DNA from: Portunus trituberculatus | Taxonomy: Eukaryota > Arthropoda > Malacostraca > Decapoda > Portunidae | Assembly (NCBI RefSeq): GCF_017591435.1 | Contig: NC_059301.1 | Coordinates: 38,085,159-38,149,158, forward strand | Length of the DNA: 64,000 nt | Direction of reading: 5' to 3' | Part shown: piece after piece, positions 34,455 through 46,987 of the stretch | How positions within the stretch are numbered: the first letter of the stretch is position 1 | Layout of the letters: each line of letters starts with the position of its first letter | Made by a program: the position numbers and the translations under genes | Notes under the pieces: model-generated | What the model was told of the DNA's origin: nothing | The model's input: only the letters and a program-made list of their open reading frames with translations | Database searches by the model: none

Positions 34455-36654
34455 TTAGTCTCTCCTCATTTGTCATCCCTTTAAATTCTGGAACCATTCT
34501 TGTAGCCATTTTTGTAGTCTCTCTAATTTTCTTATGTGTTTCTTTTGTTGGGAGTCCACACAACTCCTGCATATTCCAATCTAGGTCTTATTTTAGTACT
34601 TATCAATTTCTTCATCATTTCCTTGTCCATATAGTGAAATGCTACTCCAATATTCCTTAGCAAATTATCGTCTCTCTGAAAATTCTATCAATATGGCTTA
34701 CCGGTTGATTATTTTCTTCCATTGTCACTCCCAAGTCCTTTTCCTTTTTACTTTTCTAGTTCTACTCCATCTCCCATCTTATAGATTCCCACTGGTCATC
34801 TTTCACTTTTCCCATTTCCATGACATGGCTTTTGTCCACATTGAATTCCATCTCCCATTTTTTGCTCCATTTCCAGATCTTGTTTAAGTCTTCCTGTAGT
34901 ATTTCACAATCCTCTTTTTGTTTAATGACTCTGCACAGTTTCGCATCGTCCGCAAACAGATTTATGTAGCTGTTCACTCCCTCTGGCATGTCATTTATAT
35001 ATACGAGAAAAGTATTGGCGCCAATACTGACCCCTGTGGCATTCCACTGTCTACTGTTCTCCACTTGGACTTCATATCTTTAACTATAGTCCTTATTTCT
35101 CTACCCCTTAAGTAATTCTTCATCCATCTCAATGTGCTTCCTTTTAAGCCACCCTTCTCCTCTAACTTCCATAGTAATCTTTCATGTGGCACTTTATCAA
35201 ACGCCTTTTTTAGATCTAAATAAATACAGTCAACCTGTACTTTATCAACTATTCTAGAGTAGAAACTCAATAAATTTGTTACACATGACCAACCTTTTCT
35301 AAAATCAAATTGGCTATTTGATAATATTTTGTTGTCTTCAAGAAACTCAATCCATTGCTTCTTTATTACTTTTCACACATCTTGCATATTACACTAGTTA
35401 GTGATACCGGTCTGTAATTTAAAGGTTCTTCCTTCCTTCGCTCTTATATATGGGAACCACCTCAGCTCTTTTCCACTCCACTGGCACTGTTCCATTTTCA
35501 ATTGAGCATTTTATGATGTTGTATATTGGACTTGCTAGTTCTTCCCTACATTCTTTCAGTATTCTGCCTGAGACTTCATCCGGTCCCATTGCCTTTTCCT
35601 CATCTAGTTCCGTCATCAACTTTTTTATTTCAAGCTTGGTTACTTTAATCTCTTTCATATAGACAGTCTCTCTATTACCCTGTGGTCTTTCAAATTTGGA
35701 TTCCTTAGTAAAGACCTCATGAAATTTACTATTTAACAGTTCTGCCATACTTTTGGGTCTTCCACCATTCCGTTTTCTCCTTTTAACCTTTCTATTGTTT
35801 CTTTTTGTCTTATTTTTCCATTTATGAATCTGTAGAACAATTTTGGTTGTTCCTTACATTTTTCGACAATGTCCTTTTCATAGTTCTTTCTTCTTCCTTT
35901 CTCACCTTAGCATATTCATTTCTTGCTGTTTTGAAGTTTTCCTTATTTTCTGGATTTCTGTTTCTTCTCCACCTTTTCCATGCTCCATCTCGTTTCTCCT
36001 TTGCCCTAGCACATCTTGCATTAAACCAATCTTTCTTTCCTTCTTCTTTAGGTCTATATTTGGGACATATTCCCTGACCCCAGTTTTGTATATTTCCAAA
36101 AATAAGTTATATTTCTCTTGAACCGTTAATGAGTTTTCCATCTCCTCCCAGTTTACGTTTTAAAATAGTTCTTGAGATTCTCAATATCAGCCTTTCTGTA
36201 ATTTAATCGGTCTCCTTTGTATGATTCATCTCTATCTTCCTTTCCTTCTTCTATATCCATTTCTAATATTACATGGTCACTCTTTCCCAATGGGCACTTG
36301 TATCTTATATCATCGTTAATTGGTATATCCCTTGTAAAAACTAGGTCTAATCTTGCCGGCTCATCGTTTCCTCTGAATTTTGTGTTTTCCTTTACTCTTT
36401 GGACCATCAAATTATCTATCATTAGGTTCAGGAATCTATCTCCCCAGTCATCTTCCCCCATACCACTTTCATAATTTTCCCAGTCTACCTCCTTACACTT
36501 GAAATCTCCTAACAATATCACTTTTCTCCTTTCCTTAATGATTCTTGTAAGACTCCTTATTGTCTCATCTATCATGTCTCTATATTCTTGGTTAGTCCAT
36601 GAGTTTGTTATTGGTGGCACATATGTTCCAATGATTGTTAACTCCTTTTTATTA

Positions 36655-36658
<4 letters not shown>
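34455..36658 (-). mobile_element. LINE family A copy 4, 5' part, truncated in the endonuclease
   Basis: Continues A4 with a C-terminal remnant, then RT with LFADDAKLC (34762-35064), AFDKVPHERLLW (34995-35270), MTELDEEKAMGPDEVSGRI (35419-35748), the linker (35902-36141) and the endonuclease end with GDFKCKEVDWENY and CPLGKSDHVILEMDI (36153-36620). It stops at 36658 in the endonuclease and runs straight into (TG)n. Very similar to A1 and A3, so a recent subfamily. Confidence 0.87.

Positions 36659-36748
<90 letters not shown>
36659..36748. repeat. (TG)n between LINE A4 5' end and LINE C 3' end
   Basis: About 45 TG units between the A4 endonuclease remnant and ATTTACCAAGTTG of LINE C. Confidence 0.95.
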
Positions 36749-36750
<2 letters not shown>

Positions 36751-39700
36751 TTACCAAGTTGTATTTACCTAGTTGTGGTTTACAGGAGAGGAGTAAACTC
36801 ATGGTATCCCATCTCTATATCTTTTAAAAAAATTCTCCTTAAAAGTATGCACACTCCCAGCCATTACAATCTCCTCATCAAGTTCATTCCAATTGTTCAC
36901 AACTCTGTGAGGGAAACTATACTTCTTGACATCTCTTCTACAAAATCCCTTCTTCAAATTAAAACCATGTTCTCTTGTACTGCGTGTGTCTTATAGTAAA
37001 AGGTCTTCTTTATCCACATCCTTCATACCATTAACCATTCTATAACGATGTATCAAATTTCCTCTTTTCCTTCTCTCTTCTAATGCAGTGATGTCCAATT
37101 TCCTCAATCTTTCTCCATAGGTTAAAGTACTTAAATTAGGAACCATCTTTGTAATTGCTCTCTGCATTCTTTCCAACTTCATAATATTTTTCTTTTTATG
37201 AGGAAACCACATGACCACTGCATATTCTAATTTCAGTCATATCACAGAAATCAATATCCTCTTAATCATCCTTTCATCAAGATATGAAAGGCCACTCTCA
37301 CCGTCTTTAATAAATTCATCATACGATTAACAATTCTATTTATATGTTTGTCTCAAGTCATGTCATCTGTAACAGTCACTACCAAATCCAATTCCTCTTT
37401 CGATATCTCCAATTTGAGACCATTCATATTATATTCATATTGTATTCTCTTTTCACTTTTACCAAACTCCATTACCCTACACTTATTCAAGTAAAATTCC
37501 ATTTGCCATGTTCTACTCCAATTACTAATCTTATCTAAATCACTTTGTAGCACGAAAGTCATTCACATTTTTGACCTTCCTCATTAGTTTTGCATCATCA
37601 GCAAACAGGTTTATATAACTTTTAACTTCTTCACTCAAGTCATGAATGTAGATAACAAACATTAGTGATCCCAACACAGATCCCTGTGGGACACCACTGG
37701 ACACTGGACACGTATTACTGTTCTCTTTTCTCTTGTCATTAAGATGATCCTTCATCCACTCAAGTAATCTTCCACCAATGCCTCCATACTCCTTTATCTT
37801 TCATAACAATCTTCGATGTAGTACCTTGTCAAATGCTTTTTTCAAGTCAAGATGTACCACGTCCATCCATCCATCTCTTTCTTGAATGACGTCAATCACT
37901 CGAGTAAAATTCATATTATATTCATATTGTATTCTCTTTTCACTTTTACCAAACTCCATTACCCTACACTTATTCAAGTAAAATTCCATTTGCCATGTTC
38001 TACTCCAATTACTAATCTTATCTAATCTAAATCACTTTGTAGCACGAAAGTCATTCACATTTTTGACCTTCCTCATTAGTTTTGCATCATCAGCAAACAG
38101 GTTTATATAACTTTTAACTTCTTCACTCAAGTCATGAATGTAAACAACAAACATTAGTGGTCCCAACACAGATCCCTGTGGGACACCACTGGACACTGGA
38201 CACATATTACTGTTCTCTTTTCTCTTGTCATTAAGATGATCCTTCATCCACTCAAGTAATCTTCCACCAATGCCTCTATACTCCTTTATCTTTCATAACA
38301 ATCTTCGATGTAGTACCTTGTCAAATGCTTTTTTCAAGTCAAGATGTACCACGTCCATCCATCCATCTCTTTCTTGAATGACGTCAATCACTCAAGTAAA
38401 ATTATAGCAAATTTGTGGAGCATGACCTACCTTTCCTAAAATCAAACTGACAGTTTGTTATTACATTTTGTCTTGGAGCTCCAAGTGCTCCATCCATCTC
38501 TCTTTAACCACTCTCTTGAACAACTTCCCCACCACACTGGTCAATGACACTGGTCTATAGTTTAAAGGATTTTCTTTACCACCTCTTTTAAATATTGGCG
38601 TGATATTTGCTCTTTTCCAATTCCTTTCGTCAAGGGTGTTACCACCAAACTATAAATTTTTCCAGCTAGTTATTCTCTACATTCTTTCAAAATCCAGTTT
38701 GACACTCTGTCTGGTCCCATTGATTTATTTACATCAAGCTCCTTTAATATTCTAAAAATTTAACCATATGTCACAAAGATAATGCTTAATGAGTTACATC
38801 TAATAATTTCACCATCAGGGTTGAACTCTCTTTCCTCAGTGAAGACAACTAAAACGTTCCTCCATCACTTCTGCCATATCTCGCGCTTTCTCATAAACTG
38901 TGTCTTCAACTTTAAGCCTAGTTATCCCTTCTCTCTGTTTCATCTTACTATTTATGCGTCTAAAAAACAACTTGGGTTCATCTATGCACTTGTCAATTAT
39001 ATTGCTCTCATATTTCTTTCTCTCCAGCCTTACCGTCTTGACATATTAATTTCTAACTTACATATATTCATCCCATCTGTATTCAGTTTTATGCTTCCTC
39101 CATCTATTCTAAGCATTAACCTTGTCATTTTTGGCCTTAATGCATTTAACATTAAACCACACTTTCCCTTTTGTGGCTCCCGGTCCTCCTCTAGGTACAA
39201 AACTCCCGACCGGAACGTTGTAAATTTTCAAAAATTTATTCCATTTATCTTGGACATCCTCAGCCTTTTCAAAATCACTCCAATCCACCTCAGCAAAGAA
39301 TTTTCTCAATTTCCTGAAATCAGCTCTAGAATATCAAGTCTTTTTACTTTATACTCCTCATTTAGTCTCATTCTCACTTAATACATAAAACGCCATTAAC
39401 ACATGGTCGCTTTCACCCAAGGGATTTTCACCTTGCAAATTTATAATATTGTCCATATGTTTGGTAAACACTAAATCAAGCCTATATGGTGAATCATTTC
39501 CACTAAAATTCTAAATCTAGTATCACAATCAACCCATTGAGTCAACAAGTTTTCTGTTGACTAATCTAAAAGCTTATTGCTCCAGGAGTTCTCACCTCCA
39601 CTGGACATCATTATTTCCCAGTTAACTATACAATTGAAATCACCTGTAATAACCACATCAAAGTTTTTCTTAGCCACTTTGCCTAAATTTCTTAAAACAT

Positions 39701-39890
39701 TCACCAACATCTCATTGTGCTCATCCTTTCTCTTAGCATTACTCTTTTGGGGTATGTATACACTCCAACATAATTTACATTTATATAGTTGGTACCTGAG
39801 AGAATTACCTGTATAATCTCAGCATTTCCTTCACTTCTAATTACTTCCTCCACTGTAACTTTCTTCTTAGTCAAAATCATAATTCCTCCA

Positions 39891-39892
<2 letters not shown>
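36749..39892 (-). mobile_element. LINE family C (CR1-like), truncated in the endonuclease, with internal duplication
   Basis: The 3' end carries two ATTTACC(A/T)AGTTGT units. Minus strand: C-terminal region with TALEERRKRGNLIHRY (36991-37218), EISKEELDLVVTV (37353-37562), and RT with SSGVPQGSVLGSLMFVIYIHD and LFADDAKLMRKV (37540-37755). A tandem second copy of the same RT part lies at 37910-38403. AFDKVLHRRLL, the linker KVWFNVKCIKAKN (39109-39309) and endonuclease YVGVYTYPKR with GGGIMILTKKKVT (39701-39890) complete it. It ends where the poly(T) of LINE H begins. It is the most decayed of families A-E. Confidence 0.82.
37423..38403. repeat. Tandem duplication of about 487 bp in LINE C
   Basis: 37423-37909 and 37910-38403 are nearly identical across box B, FADD and box A of RT. 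The second copy differs by a few substitutions and a 6-bp TCTAAT-type expansion. The junction reads GTAAAATTCATATTAT, with AAAATT shared by both ends. Confidence 0.85.
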
Positions 39893-39925
<33 letters not shown>

Positions 39926-42900
39926 GTAGGGAAGAGGGCCAGCCAAGGCCAAAAAAAAGAAAGTATGAAAAAGACCCACTTGAGCACTGGCTCTCCAAAG
40001 AGTAGAAAAGCCAAAACCATCAGCCAGAATTAGGGGAGCAAATGCCTCGATACCTCCCTCTTAAAAGAAGACAAGTTGTAGGAATTTGGAAATACAGATG
40101 CAGGGAGGGAGTTCCAGAGTTTACCAGTGAAAGGGATGAATGATTGAGCGTACTGGTTAACTCTTGCATTAGAGTTGGACAGAATAGGGATGAGAGGAAG
40201 AAACCCTTGTGCAACGTGGCCGCAGGAGGAGGGGAGGCATGCAGTTAGCAAGATCAGTAGAACAGTTACCATGAAAATAGCGATAAAATATAGAAAGGGA
40301 TGCAACATTTCGGTGGTGAGAAAGAGACTGAAGACAGTTAGTCAGAGGAGGGGAGTTGATGAGACGAAGAGCTTTCGATTCCACCCTATCAAGCAAAGCT
40401 GTGTGACTGGAACCCCCCCAAACATGCGAAGAGTACTCCATACAGGGACGGATAAGGCCCTTATACAGAGTAAGCAGTTGGAGGGCGAGAAAAACTGGCG
40501 GAGACGCCTCAGAACACCTAACTTCATAGAAGCTGTTTTAGCAAGAGATGAGATGTGAAGTTTCCAGTTAAGATTATGAGCAAAGGACATTATGGAAGAG
40601 GAGACAGTTGAGTGTCATTGAAGAAGAGGGATAGTTGTCTGGAAGGTTGTGTCGAGTTGATAGATGGAGGAATTGAGTTTTTGAGGCATTGAAAACTACT
40701 AGATTTTCTCTGCCCCAATCAGAAATTTTAGAAAGATCGGAAGTCAGGCGTTCCGTGGCGTCCCCGCGTGATCTGTTAATTTCCTGAAGGGTTGGACGTC
40801 TCTGAAAGAACGTGGAAAGATGTAGGGTGGTATCATCAGCGTAGGAGTGGATAGGGCAAGAAGTTTGGTTAAGAAGGTCATTAATGAATAATAGAAAGAG
40901 AGTGGGTGACAGGACAGAACCCTGAGGAACACCACTATTAATAGGTTTAGGAGAAGAACAGTAGCCGTCTACCACAGCAGCAATAGAGCGGTCGGAAAGG
41001 AAACTTGAGAAAAAGTTGCAGAGAAGGATAGAAGCCGTAAGAGGGCAGTTTTGAAATCAAAGCTTTATGCCAGACTCTATCAAAAGCTTTTGATATGTCT
41101 AACGCAACAGCAAAAGTTTCACCGAAATCTCTAAAGAGGATGACCAAGACTCAGTAAGGAAAGCCAGAAGATCACCAGTAGAGCGACCTTGACGGAAGCC
41201 ATACTGGCGATCAGACAGAAGATTGTGAAGTGACAGATGTTTGAGAATCTTCCTATTCAGGATAGATTAAAAACTTTAGACAAGCAAGAGATTAAAGCTA
41301 TAGGACGGTAGTTTGAGGGGTTAGAACGGTCACCCTTTTTAGGAACAGGCTGAATGTAGGCGAACTTCCAGCAGGAAGGAAAGGTAGAAGTCGATAGACA
41401 AAGTTGGAAGAGTTTGGCCAGGCAAGGTGCAAGCACAGAAGCACAGTTTTGAGAACAATAGGAGGGACCCCATCAGGTCCATAAGCCTTCCGAGGGTTTA
41501 GGCCAGCAAGGGCATGGAAAACATCATTACGAAGAATTTTGATTGTAGACATGAAATAGTCAGAGGGAGGAGGAGAGGAGGACAAGCCCAGAATCGTCCA
41601 AGGTGGAGTTGTGAGCAAAGGTTTGAGAAAAGAGTTCAGCTTTAGAGACAGAAGAGATGGCAGTGGTGCCATCAGGATGAAATAAAGAAGGGAAAGATGA
41701 AGAAGTGAAGTTATTTGAGATGTTTTTGGCTAGATGCCAGAAGTCACGAGGAGAGTTTGAGTTTGAAAGATTTTGACATTTCCTATTTATGAAAGTGTGT
41801 TTGGCAAGTTGAAGAACAGACTTGGCATGATTCCGGGCAGAGATATAAAGTGCATGAGATTCAGGAGATGGAAGGCTCAAGTACCTTTTGTGGGCAACCT
41901 CTCTATCATGTATAGCACGAGAACAGGCTGAGTTAAACCAAGGTTTAGAAGGTTTAGGTTGAGAAAAAGAATGAGGAATGTACGCCTCCATGCCAGATAC
42001 TAACACCTCTGTTATGCGTTCAGCACAAAGAGATGGGTCTCTGACATGGAAGCAATAATCATTCCAGGGAAAATCAGCATAATACCTCCTCAGGTCCCCC
42101 CAACTGGCAGAGGCAAAACGCCAGAGGCACCTTCGCTTTGGGGGATCCTGCGGAGGATTGGAAAAATAGGACAAGATACAGAAATGAGATTGTGATCGGA
42201 GGAGCCCAACGGAGATGAAAGGGTGACAGCATAAGCAGAAGGGTTAGAGGTGAGGAAGAGATCAAGAATGTTGGGCATGTCTCCAAGACGGTCAGGAATA
42301 CGAGTAGGGTGTTGCACCAGTTGCTCTAGGTCATGGAGGATAGCAAAGTTGAAGGCTAGTTCACCAGGGTGGTCAGTGAAGGGAGAGGAAAGCCAAAGCT
42401 GGTGGTGAACATTGAAATCTCCAAGAATGGAAATCTCAGCGAAAGGGTAGAGGGACAGAATGTGCTCCACTTTAGAAGTTAAGTAGTCGAAGAAATTACT
42501 ATAGTCAGAAGAGTTAGGGAAGAGATAAACAGCACAGATGAATTTAGTTTGAGAGTGACTGTTAAGTCGTAGCCAGATGGTGGAAAATTTGGAAGACTCA
42601 AGAGCGTGGGCACGAGAGCAAGTTAAGTCGTTGCGTACATAGACGCAACATCCAGCTTTGGAATGAAAATGAGAATAGAGAAAGTAGGAGGAACAGAGAA
42701 GGGCTACTGTCAGTTGCCTCAGACAGCTGTGTTTTGGTGAGGAAAAGAAGATGAGGTTTAGTAGAGGAGAGGTGGTGTTCCACAGATTGAAAATTAGATC
42801 TAAGACTGCAAATGTTGCAGAAGTTAATGTAGAAAAAGTTGAGGGAGGTGTCAAGGCATTTGTGGTCTTCAACAGGAGAGGTGTCCGACCTGGGGACATT

Positions 42901-43175
42901 TTTGGTCCCCTCCCAGAGGGGACTCCGGCGTTGTTTATTTCGGGTCCCATTTTTCTTTTAAATTTTGATTTGGAGTGAAGGGTGTATGTGTGGTAAGTGC
43001 ATGTAGTTTTGTGTGAAGAAGGAGAGCTGTCTTTAGAGGGTAGGCTGCGCCTACCCCCTTGAGTTGTGAGACACAAAGGGAAACATTCAACGAGATCACA
43101 ACTAGCTTTAATGGAAGGTTCACAGCACCTCCTAAACTAGTGCTATTAGATCTCACTGGGGAGTGTCCGGTTTAG
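39893..43175 (-). mobile_element. LINE H (Jockey/I-group-like) with poly(A) tail
   Basis: A T30 run at 39893-39922 is the poly(A) tail on the minus strand. Coding remnants for endonuclease and RT extend from 40020 to 43076, and a 5' leader runs to about 43175. Unlike families A-F it has no ACCTAGTTGT tail and no (TG)n at either end. It uses SYADDTT rather than FADDAK in RT. No ORF1 was recognised, so it is probably 5'-truncated or its ORF1 has decayed. Confidence 0.85.
40020..43076 (-). pseudogene. LINE H ORF2: endonuclease-reverse transcriptase remnant
   Basis: Minus strand. The frame 42090-43076 (328 codons) is the longest coding stretch in the window. It carries the endonuclease with AGCCVYVRNDL, ISILGDFNVHHQLWLSS and GSSDHNLISV. 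Then a linker with PWFNSACSRAIHDREVAHKRY (41560-42174), RT entry LNPRKAYGPDGVPPIVLK (41298-41672) and ALDISKAFDRVWHKALISKL (40947-41147). SGVPQGSVLSPTLFLLFIND and SYADDTTLH follow (40574-40975, active site near 40835). The C-terminal part has MEYSSHVWGGS and LWNSLPASVF. Four or five frameshifts separate these blocks. All key motifs are present, so decay is modest. Confidence 0.85.
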
Positions 43176-43741
43176 ATCGGTGTTGTCATATCTCCGGTAA
43201 ATATGCATGAAACACTGATTTTTATGTTGTGTAGTATTGGGAACATGTACATCAATATTAGACATTCATCCCCATTCTAGTCCCCAACCCTGCCATGCAA
43301 TTACAATTTCAACTAAAACTTATGAGTGTTATTCTGGCGTCATTTTTTGCTCCATAACCTTCATTTTCATGTGGCAAAGACACGTTACAATACGAAACAT
43401 TTCTACATCACTAGATTTTTTTATATCATCTTTCGTTTATGTTTTATGAATTTTTATCAAAATCTGTTTTTCTTTTTACTATTTTTTGACCAATAAATAT
43501 CAATATAAAATTCCAGGTCACATACATAAAAGAAAATAGCGACATGAATTGAAAGAAGTATTCCTCTCCTTTCTAGTTTTTGTTTCATTGAAATCAAGTT
43601 AAAATTGGCTTCAAAATAGATTTTAGAAGGGGAATTACTTTTGTTTTGAGATACGGGCCAATAAAGTTTATCGATCGATCTCGATCCCGTTACAACACAC
43701 TAGGAAGTTTTTTTCAGGTTTACTATATGTTCTTTTTTATT
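43176..43741. other. Unassigned AT-rich DNA
   Basis: No coding sequence, TIR or simple repeat recognised. ATCGATCGATCTCGATC near 43669 is a short palindrome-rich spot. Confidence 0.4.
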
Positions 43742-44299
43742 ATCTACAATCTCATAATACAATTAGATGTATATGAGGCTCCTAGTCCCCTCCTGTCAAT
43801 ATGTTGGTCCTGAAAAAGGCTTTTCTTCCGACATCCAGCTCTCACTTTTTCTGGTTGTGATGTGTTCTTGAAGTTGCATGTTGTGCAGTGCATAGTTATG
43901 GTGTTCTCATACACATCAGGCTAAAAACTGTAGTCAAAGGCAGGATCTGGGCATGAATAACAAGAGGAAAGAAGATTTTTCAGCCTCCTTTTCGTCAGCA
44001 TAACAAGCTTGTCGTCATTTTCCACATCTTCATTTCCTTTCTCAATATTTTGTAGAAGGGCTTCTCTAATTGTGAGTAATGAGGCCTTTTCTTCTTCATT
44101 TCCTTGTCTTTGTTCTGCTGAGATGTGGTGGGCTGTGGTGTGGCGGTGGTGAGGGTGGTGGTGGTGGTGATGGGTGACGCGAGAATGTGTACTGGAGCAT
44201 CTGAGGTGTCAGGTTCAACACGCTCTTTATTCTTTGCACTTCCATAATCATATTCCAGGCGTCCTTCCTCTGCTTATTCCTCTTAGACACCCGTACCAT
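43742..44299 (-). pseudogene. Unidentified coding-like remnant with two CxxC pairs
   Basis: The Met at 44299 sits in a good start context (ACCATGG) and opens MVRVSKRNKQRKDAWNMIME, a basic N-terminus. A low-complexity Thr/Pro/His-coding stretch from GGT repeats follows. Then, in another frame, comes a Glu/Lys helix (LTIREALLQNIEKGNEDVEN) and LLSSCYSCPDPAFDYSF. A stop separates that from ENTITMHCTTCNFKNTSQPEK, and the remnant ends at a stop near 43742. The two CxxC pairs suggest a zinc-ribbon. I do not recognise the family; the basic start plus CxxC ribbon is reminiscent of Mutator-like transposase N-termini, but this is weak. Confidence 0.4.
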
Positions 44300-46009
44300 G
44301 GTTGGCAGTAGGTGGAAAACAAGATGCAGTTAATAAATTACATGCTGTTTAGCAGTGAAGGGAGGGTAGTGAGACGCAGCAACAACCTCATTCTCTGATA
44401 GCTTTCACTCTACTGAGTCTCGCTGGTGCCTTGGTTGACGCCACTCATAAACTTTCAGTGTTGCCGTATCTTGTCCACCAAAAATGTTAAGATTTTTGCC
44501 TTTTTTTCGTAGTTATTGAGGAAAAAAACTGATTCTGTTCATGCAAACAAATCCACGTGGTTGAGTACAGGACCTTTAAATAGCATTTAAATGGAAACCA
44601 GTGCACATTTCGCCACAAAACTTTGTGAAATAATAGCTAACGTTTATGTATCATCGCTAGAACGATGATAGTGGTTGTTGAATAGTTTATAGGAGCTGCA
44701 TCAAGTGGCGTGATATTCTTGTGTATATTTATGTACTCATTATTTCATTTAGTTTATGTATTCCATTATATTTGTATTATTCCTGTACTTGGATCATGTA
44801 TTGTATATTCTATTGTATTTTATATTGTATCTTTACTGGAACTATTCGCATCTGCGCATATCGATGTTCACTTGTTTGGGTGAGCGGTTTGGGTAGGTGG
44901 CTGTCCTGTCCTCGGCCGGCACTCTGGTCCGTGACTGTGAGGGGTGAGGTGGATTGTGCCCGATAATGCAGGTATTTGTCACACTGCTGTATATATTTTG
45001 GTGATTTCTGATTATAGTGAGATGGGTTAATGTGTATATAACATGGCCTCATTCTTTGGGTGTTATAATGAGGGATTTCTGGATCATTATTGTTGACTTG
45101 GTATTGGTGTTACAGCGGCCGAGGTGGTGATAGCGGGTTGGGACTAGACTCCTGCCCAGGGGGCATTTTGGTACCTATTTCACACTAGAAAGCCTGGAGC
45201 ATTACTATGTGAGTTTGATTTTATTAGTCTGTCTGGATATTGATAGGTATTGTATCTGGGTACAATATATTACCATGTACATTGCCATGTTTATTATTGA
45301 GAAATTTATCTATTTTTATTTTCATGTATGTCAATGGATTAATCTGTGGATTCGTAAGGGGCAAGGCCTGATTTTGCGCCGAGTATTGATTTGTAATATG
45401 TTCACAGGTTGAAATAAATTATTACAGCAGTCCATGAGCTTTGGTGTGAGATACTGCTGTAAGTCCTTCTGAGAACGTTTGTGAAATTGGAGCAATTCTA
45501 GAAGCTTTTTGAAGCCATTTGCAAAGGTAAATTACTTAGTAATTGGAATGAATATCTTCTCAGTCTTCTGATTCTTGTAATTTATTTGAAATTCTTACTT
45601 CTTACTTCTTTAGTAACCATTTGGTCTTGTGCATTTTCATTATTAATTTTATTGACGATATTTTGATGATCAAAAATATTTCTAAAATTATTACAATTGT
45701 AAAACACACAAAATATTAGCAAAAGAAACTCATTTTGTTGTGTATGTTTCTCTTTAATTAAATCTGACATCCTTTGATATTAATTCATTACACATTAGTA
45801 GACCAATTCAGAAAAATGAGCTTTCACCTAATCTTTTCAATTAAATAGAAAACGTTTATTTTATTCTAAATTTCTAGGTTGTGGCTTATTACCACAGAAA
45901 ACAGTATTCAGTGACATACAGTAATCACCAAGGAAACTTAATACGCCGTATTATATCAATTTGGTATCATCAATATCTTATATCGAATATATCACTAAGT
46001 AGTAAATTC
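44300..46009. other. Unassigned DNA
   Basis: About 1.7 kb with no convincing ORF, terminal repeats or long microsatellite. The 44720-44840 stretch is rich in TATTGTATT-type AT repeats, and 45120-45180 is GC-richer. I see nothing that names it. Confidence 0.4.
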
Positions 46010-46116
46010 CTTTTAGGTATCGGAAGTATCGGCATAAAATAAGCCGATACCGATACCCAAAAAATGGGCCGATACTGCCGATTCCGATACCGATGCATCG
46101 GTACATCTCTACTAGA
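46010..46116. repeat. GATACCGATA-rich terminal segment, possible hAT-type end
   Basis: Repeated CCGATA/GTATCGG units end in CGATGCATCGGTACATCTCTA. Such CGGTATCGG-rich ends occur in some hAT MITEs. No matching left end or target duplication was found, so the element is not delimited. Confidence 0.35.
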
Positions 46117-46985
46117 CATTGCCAAATTCTTCATCACCGGACAACCTACATGACCTATTAAGACAAGCTCTGCCTGGGCCAGAGTTGCAAACCTGATTTC
46201 AACCAGTCTAACTTTATTAGCCTAAAATTTACCAATTCTGAAGAAATCCTCCATCTGTTGTACCTCATTTGTATCTTCTCCAGCCACCTTCTTTATTACT
46301 TTATTCAATGTATTCTTTTACTTTTTCTCTCTTTTCTTTCTATTTACATTTTCTTATTTTAGACCAAATACACCAACCTATTTATACTTCTCCACAGTAT
46401 TTCTAACTAGTTTCTCCTCTTCCTTGATAACTTTAACCACTTCCTGCTTCAAATCTTGTTCATCCTTCTGCTCCTCAATAATCGAAAAATTTTTCAGGCT
46501 CCTTCTCCTTATTACAAACAGTAATCCATTGATTTTTATGCTCCTCAACACTTTTCATGCTCTCTTTAATTTCGTCCTTAACTTTTTGCACTATTTCCTC
46601 CTTTAATTTAACATTAGCGTCCTCCACCAAGGTCAATTTAGCTTCCACAGCTGTTAACCTCTCAATAACTTTAACCTGGTTCAACTCTTGCACCTTGATT
46701 TCTTCCAACAACCCTTTCCAATTCAAGAACTCTTCTTCCTTGAAGCCTAATTTTCAACTCACATGATATAATGCCATCATCATTATCATCAAAACCATGA
46801 AGTAGGCAGAGCCTCGGCCAATTGTAAACAAAGCCAGCTGGCACCAAAAACATTTAGAGACGGGACTCCTTTAGTACATCATTTACTGCACTATATTACC
46901 TTCTCTCTCTTTTATACCACCACTAGGCGATCCAGAATCCACTCTTCCTCCGTCTGTAGTCTCCAGTGTTCACAGAATTGCTAAT
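46117..46985 (-). pseudogene. LINE ORF1 fragment (coiled coil and start of RRM-like domain)
   Basis: The minus strand encodes a charged coiled coil at 46475-46726 (VIERLTAVEAKLTLVED, then KLKEEIVQKVKDEIKES), a VVFGL-type linker near 46370 and a degraded RIGKF segment near 46230. This matches the layout of family A, B and E ORF1. The 5' leader runs to about 46985 and meets TGTGTGT and a SINE end. It could be the 5' end of LINE C displaced by insertions between 39893 and 46116, but no overlap proves this. Confidence 0.6.
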
Positions 46986-46987
46986 GT

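Noticed and set aside
39893..39922. Poly(T) as a pol III terminator or processed pseudogene tail
   Set aside because: It directly follows the 3' end of LINE H in the correct orientation, so it is that LINE's poly(A) tail.
42090..43076. Possible host protein-coding gene (328-codon frame)
   Set aside because: It contains GDFN and SSDHN endonuclease motifs and leads into RT motifs downstream, so it is LINE H ORF2.
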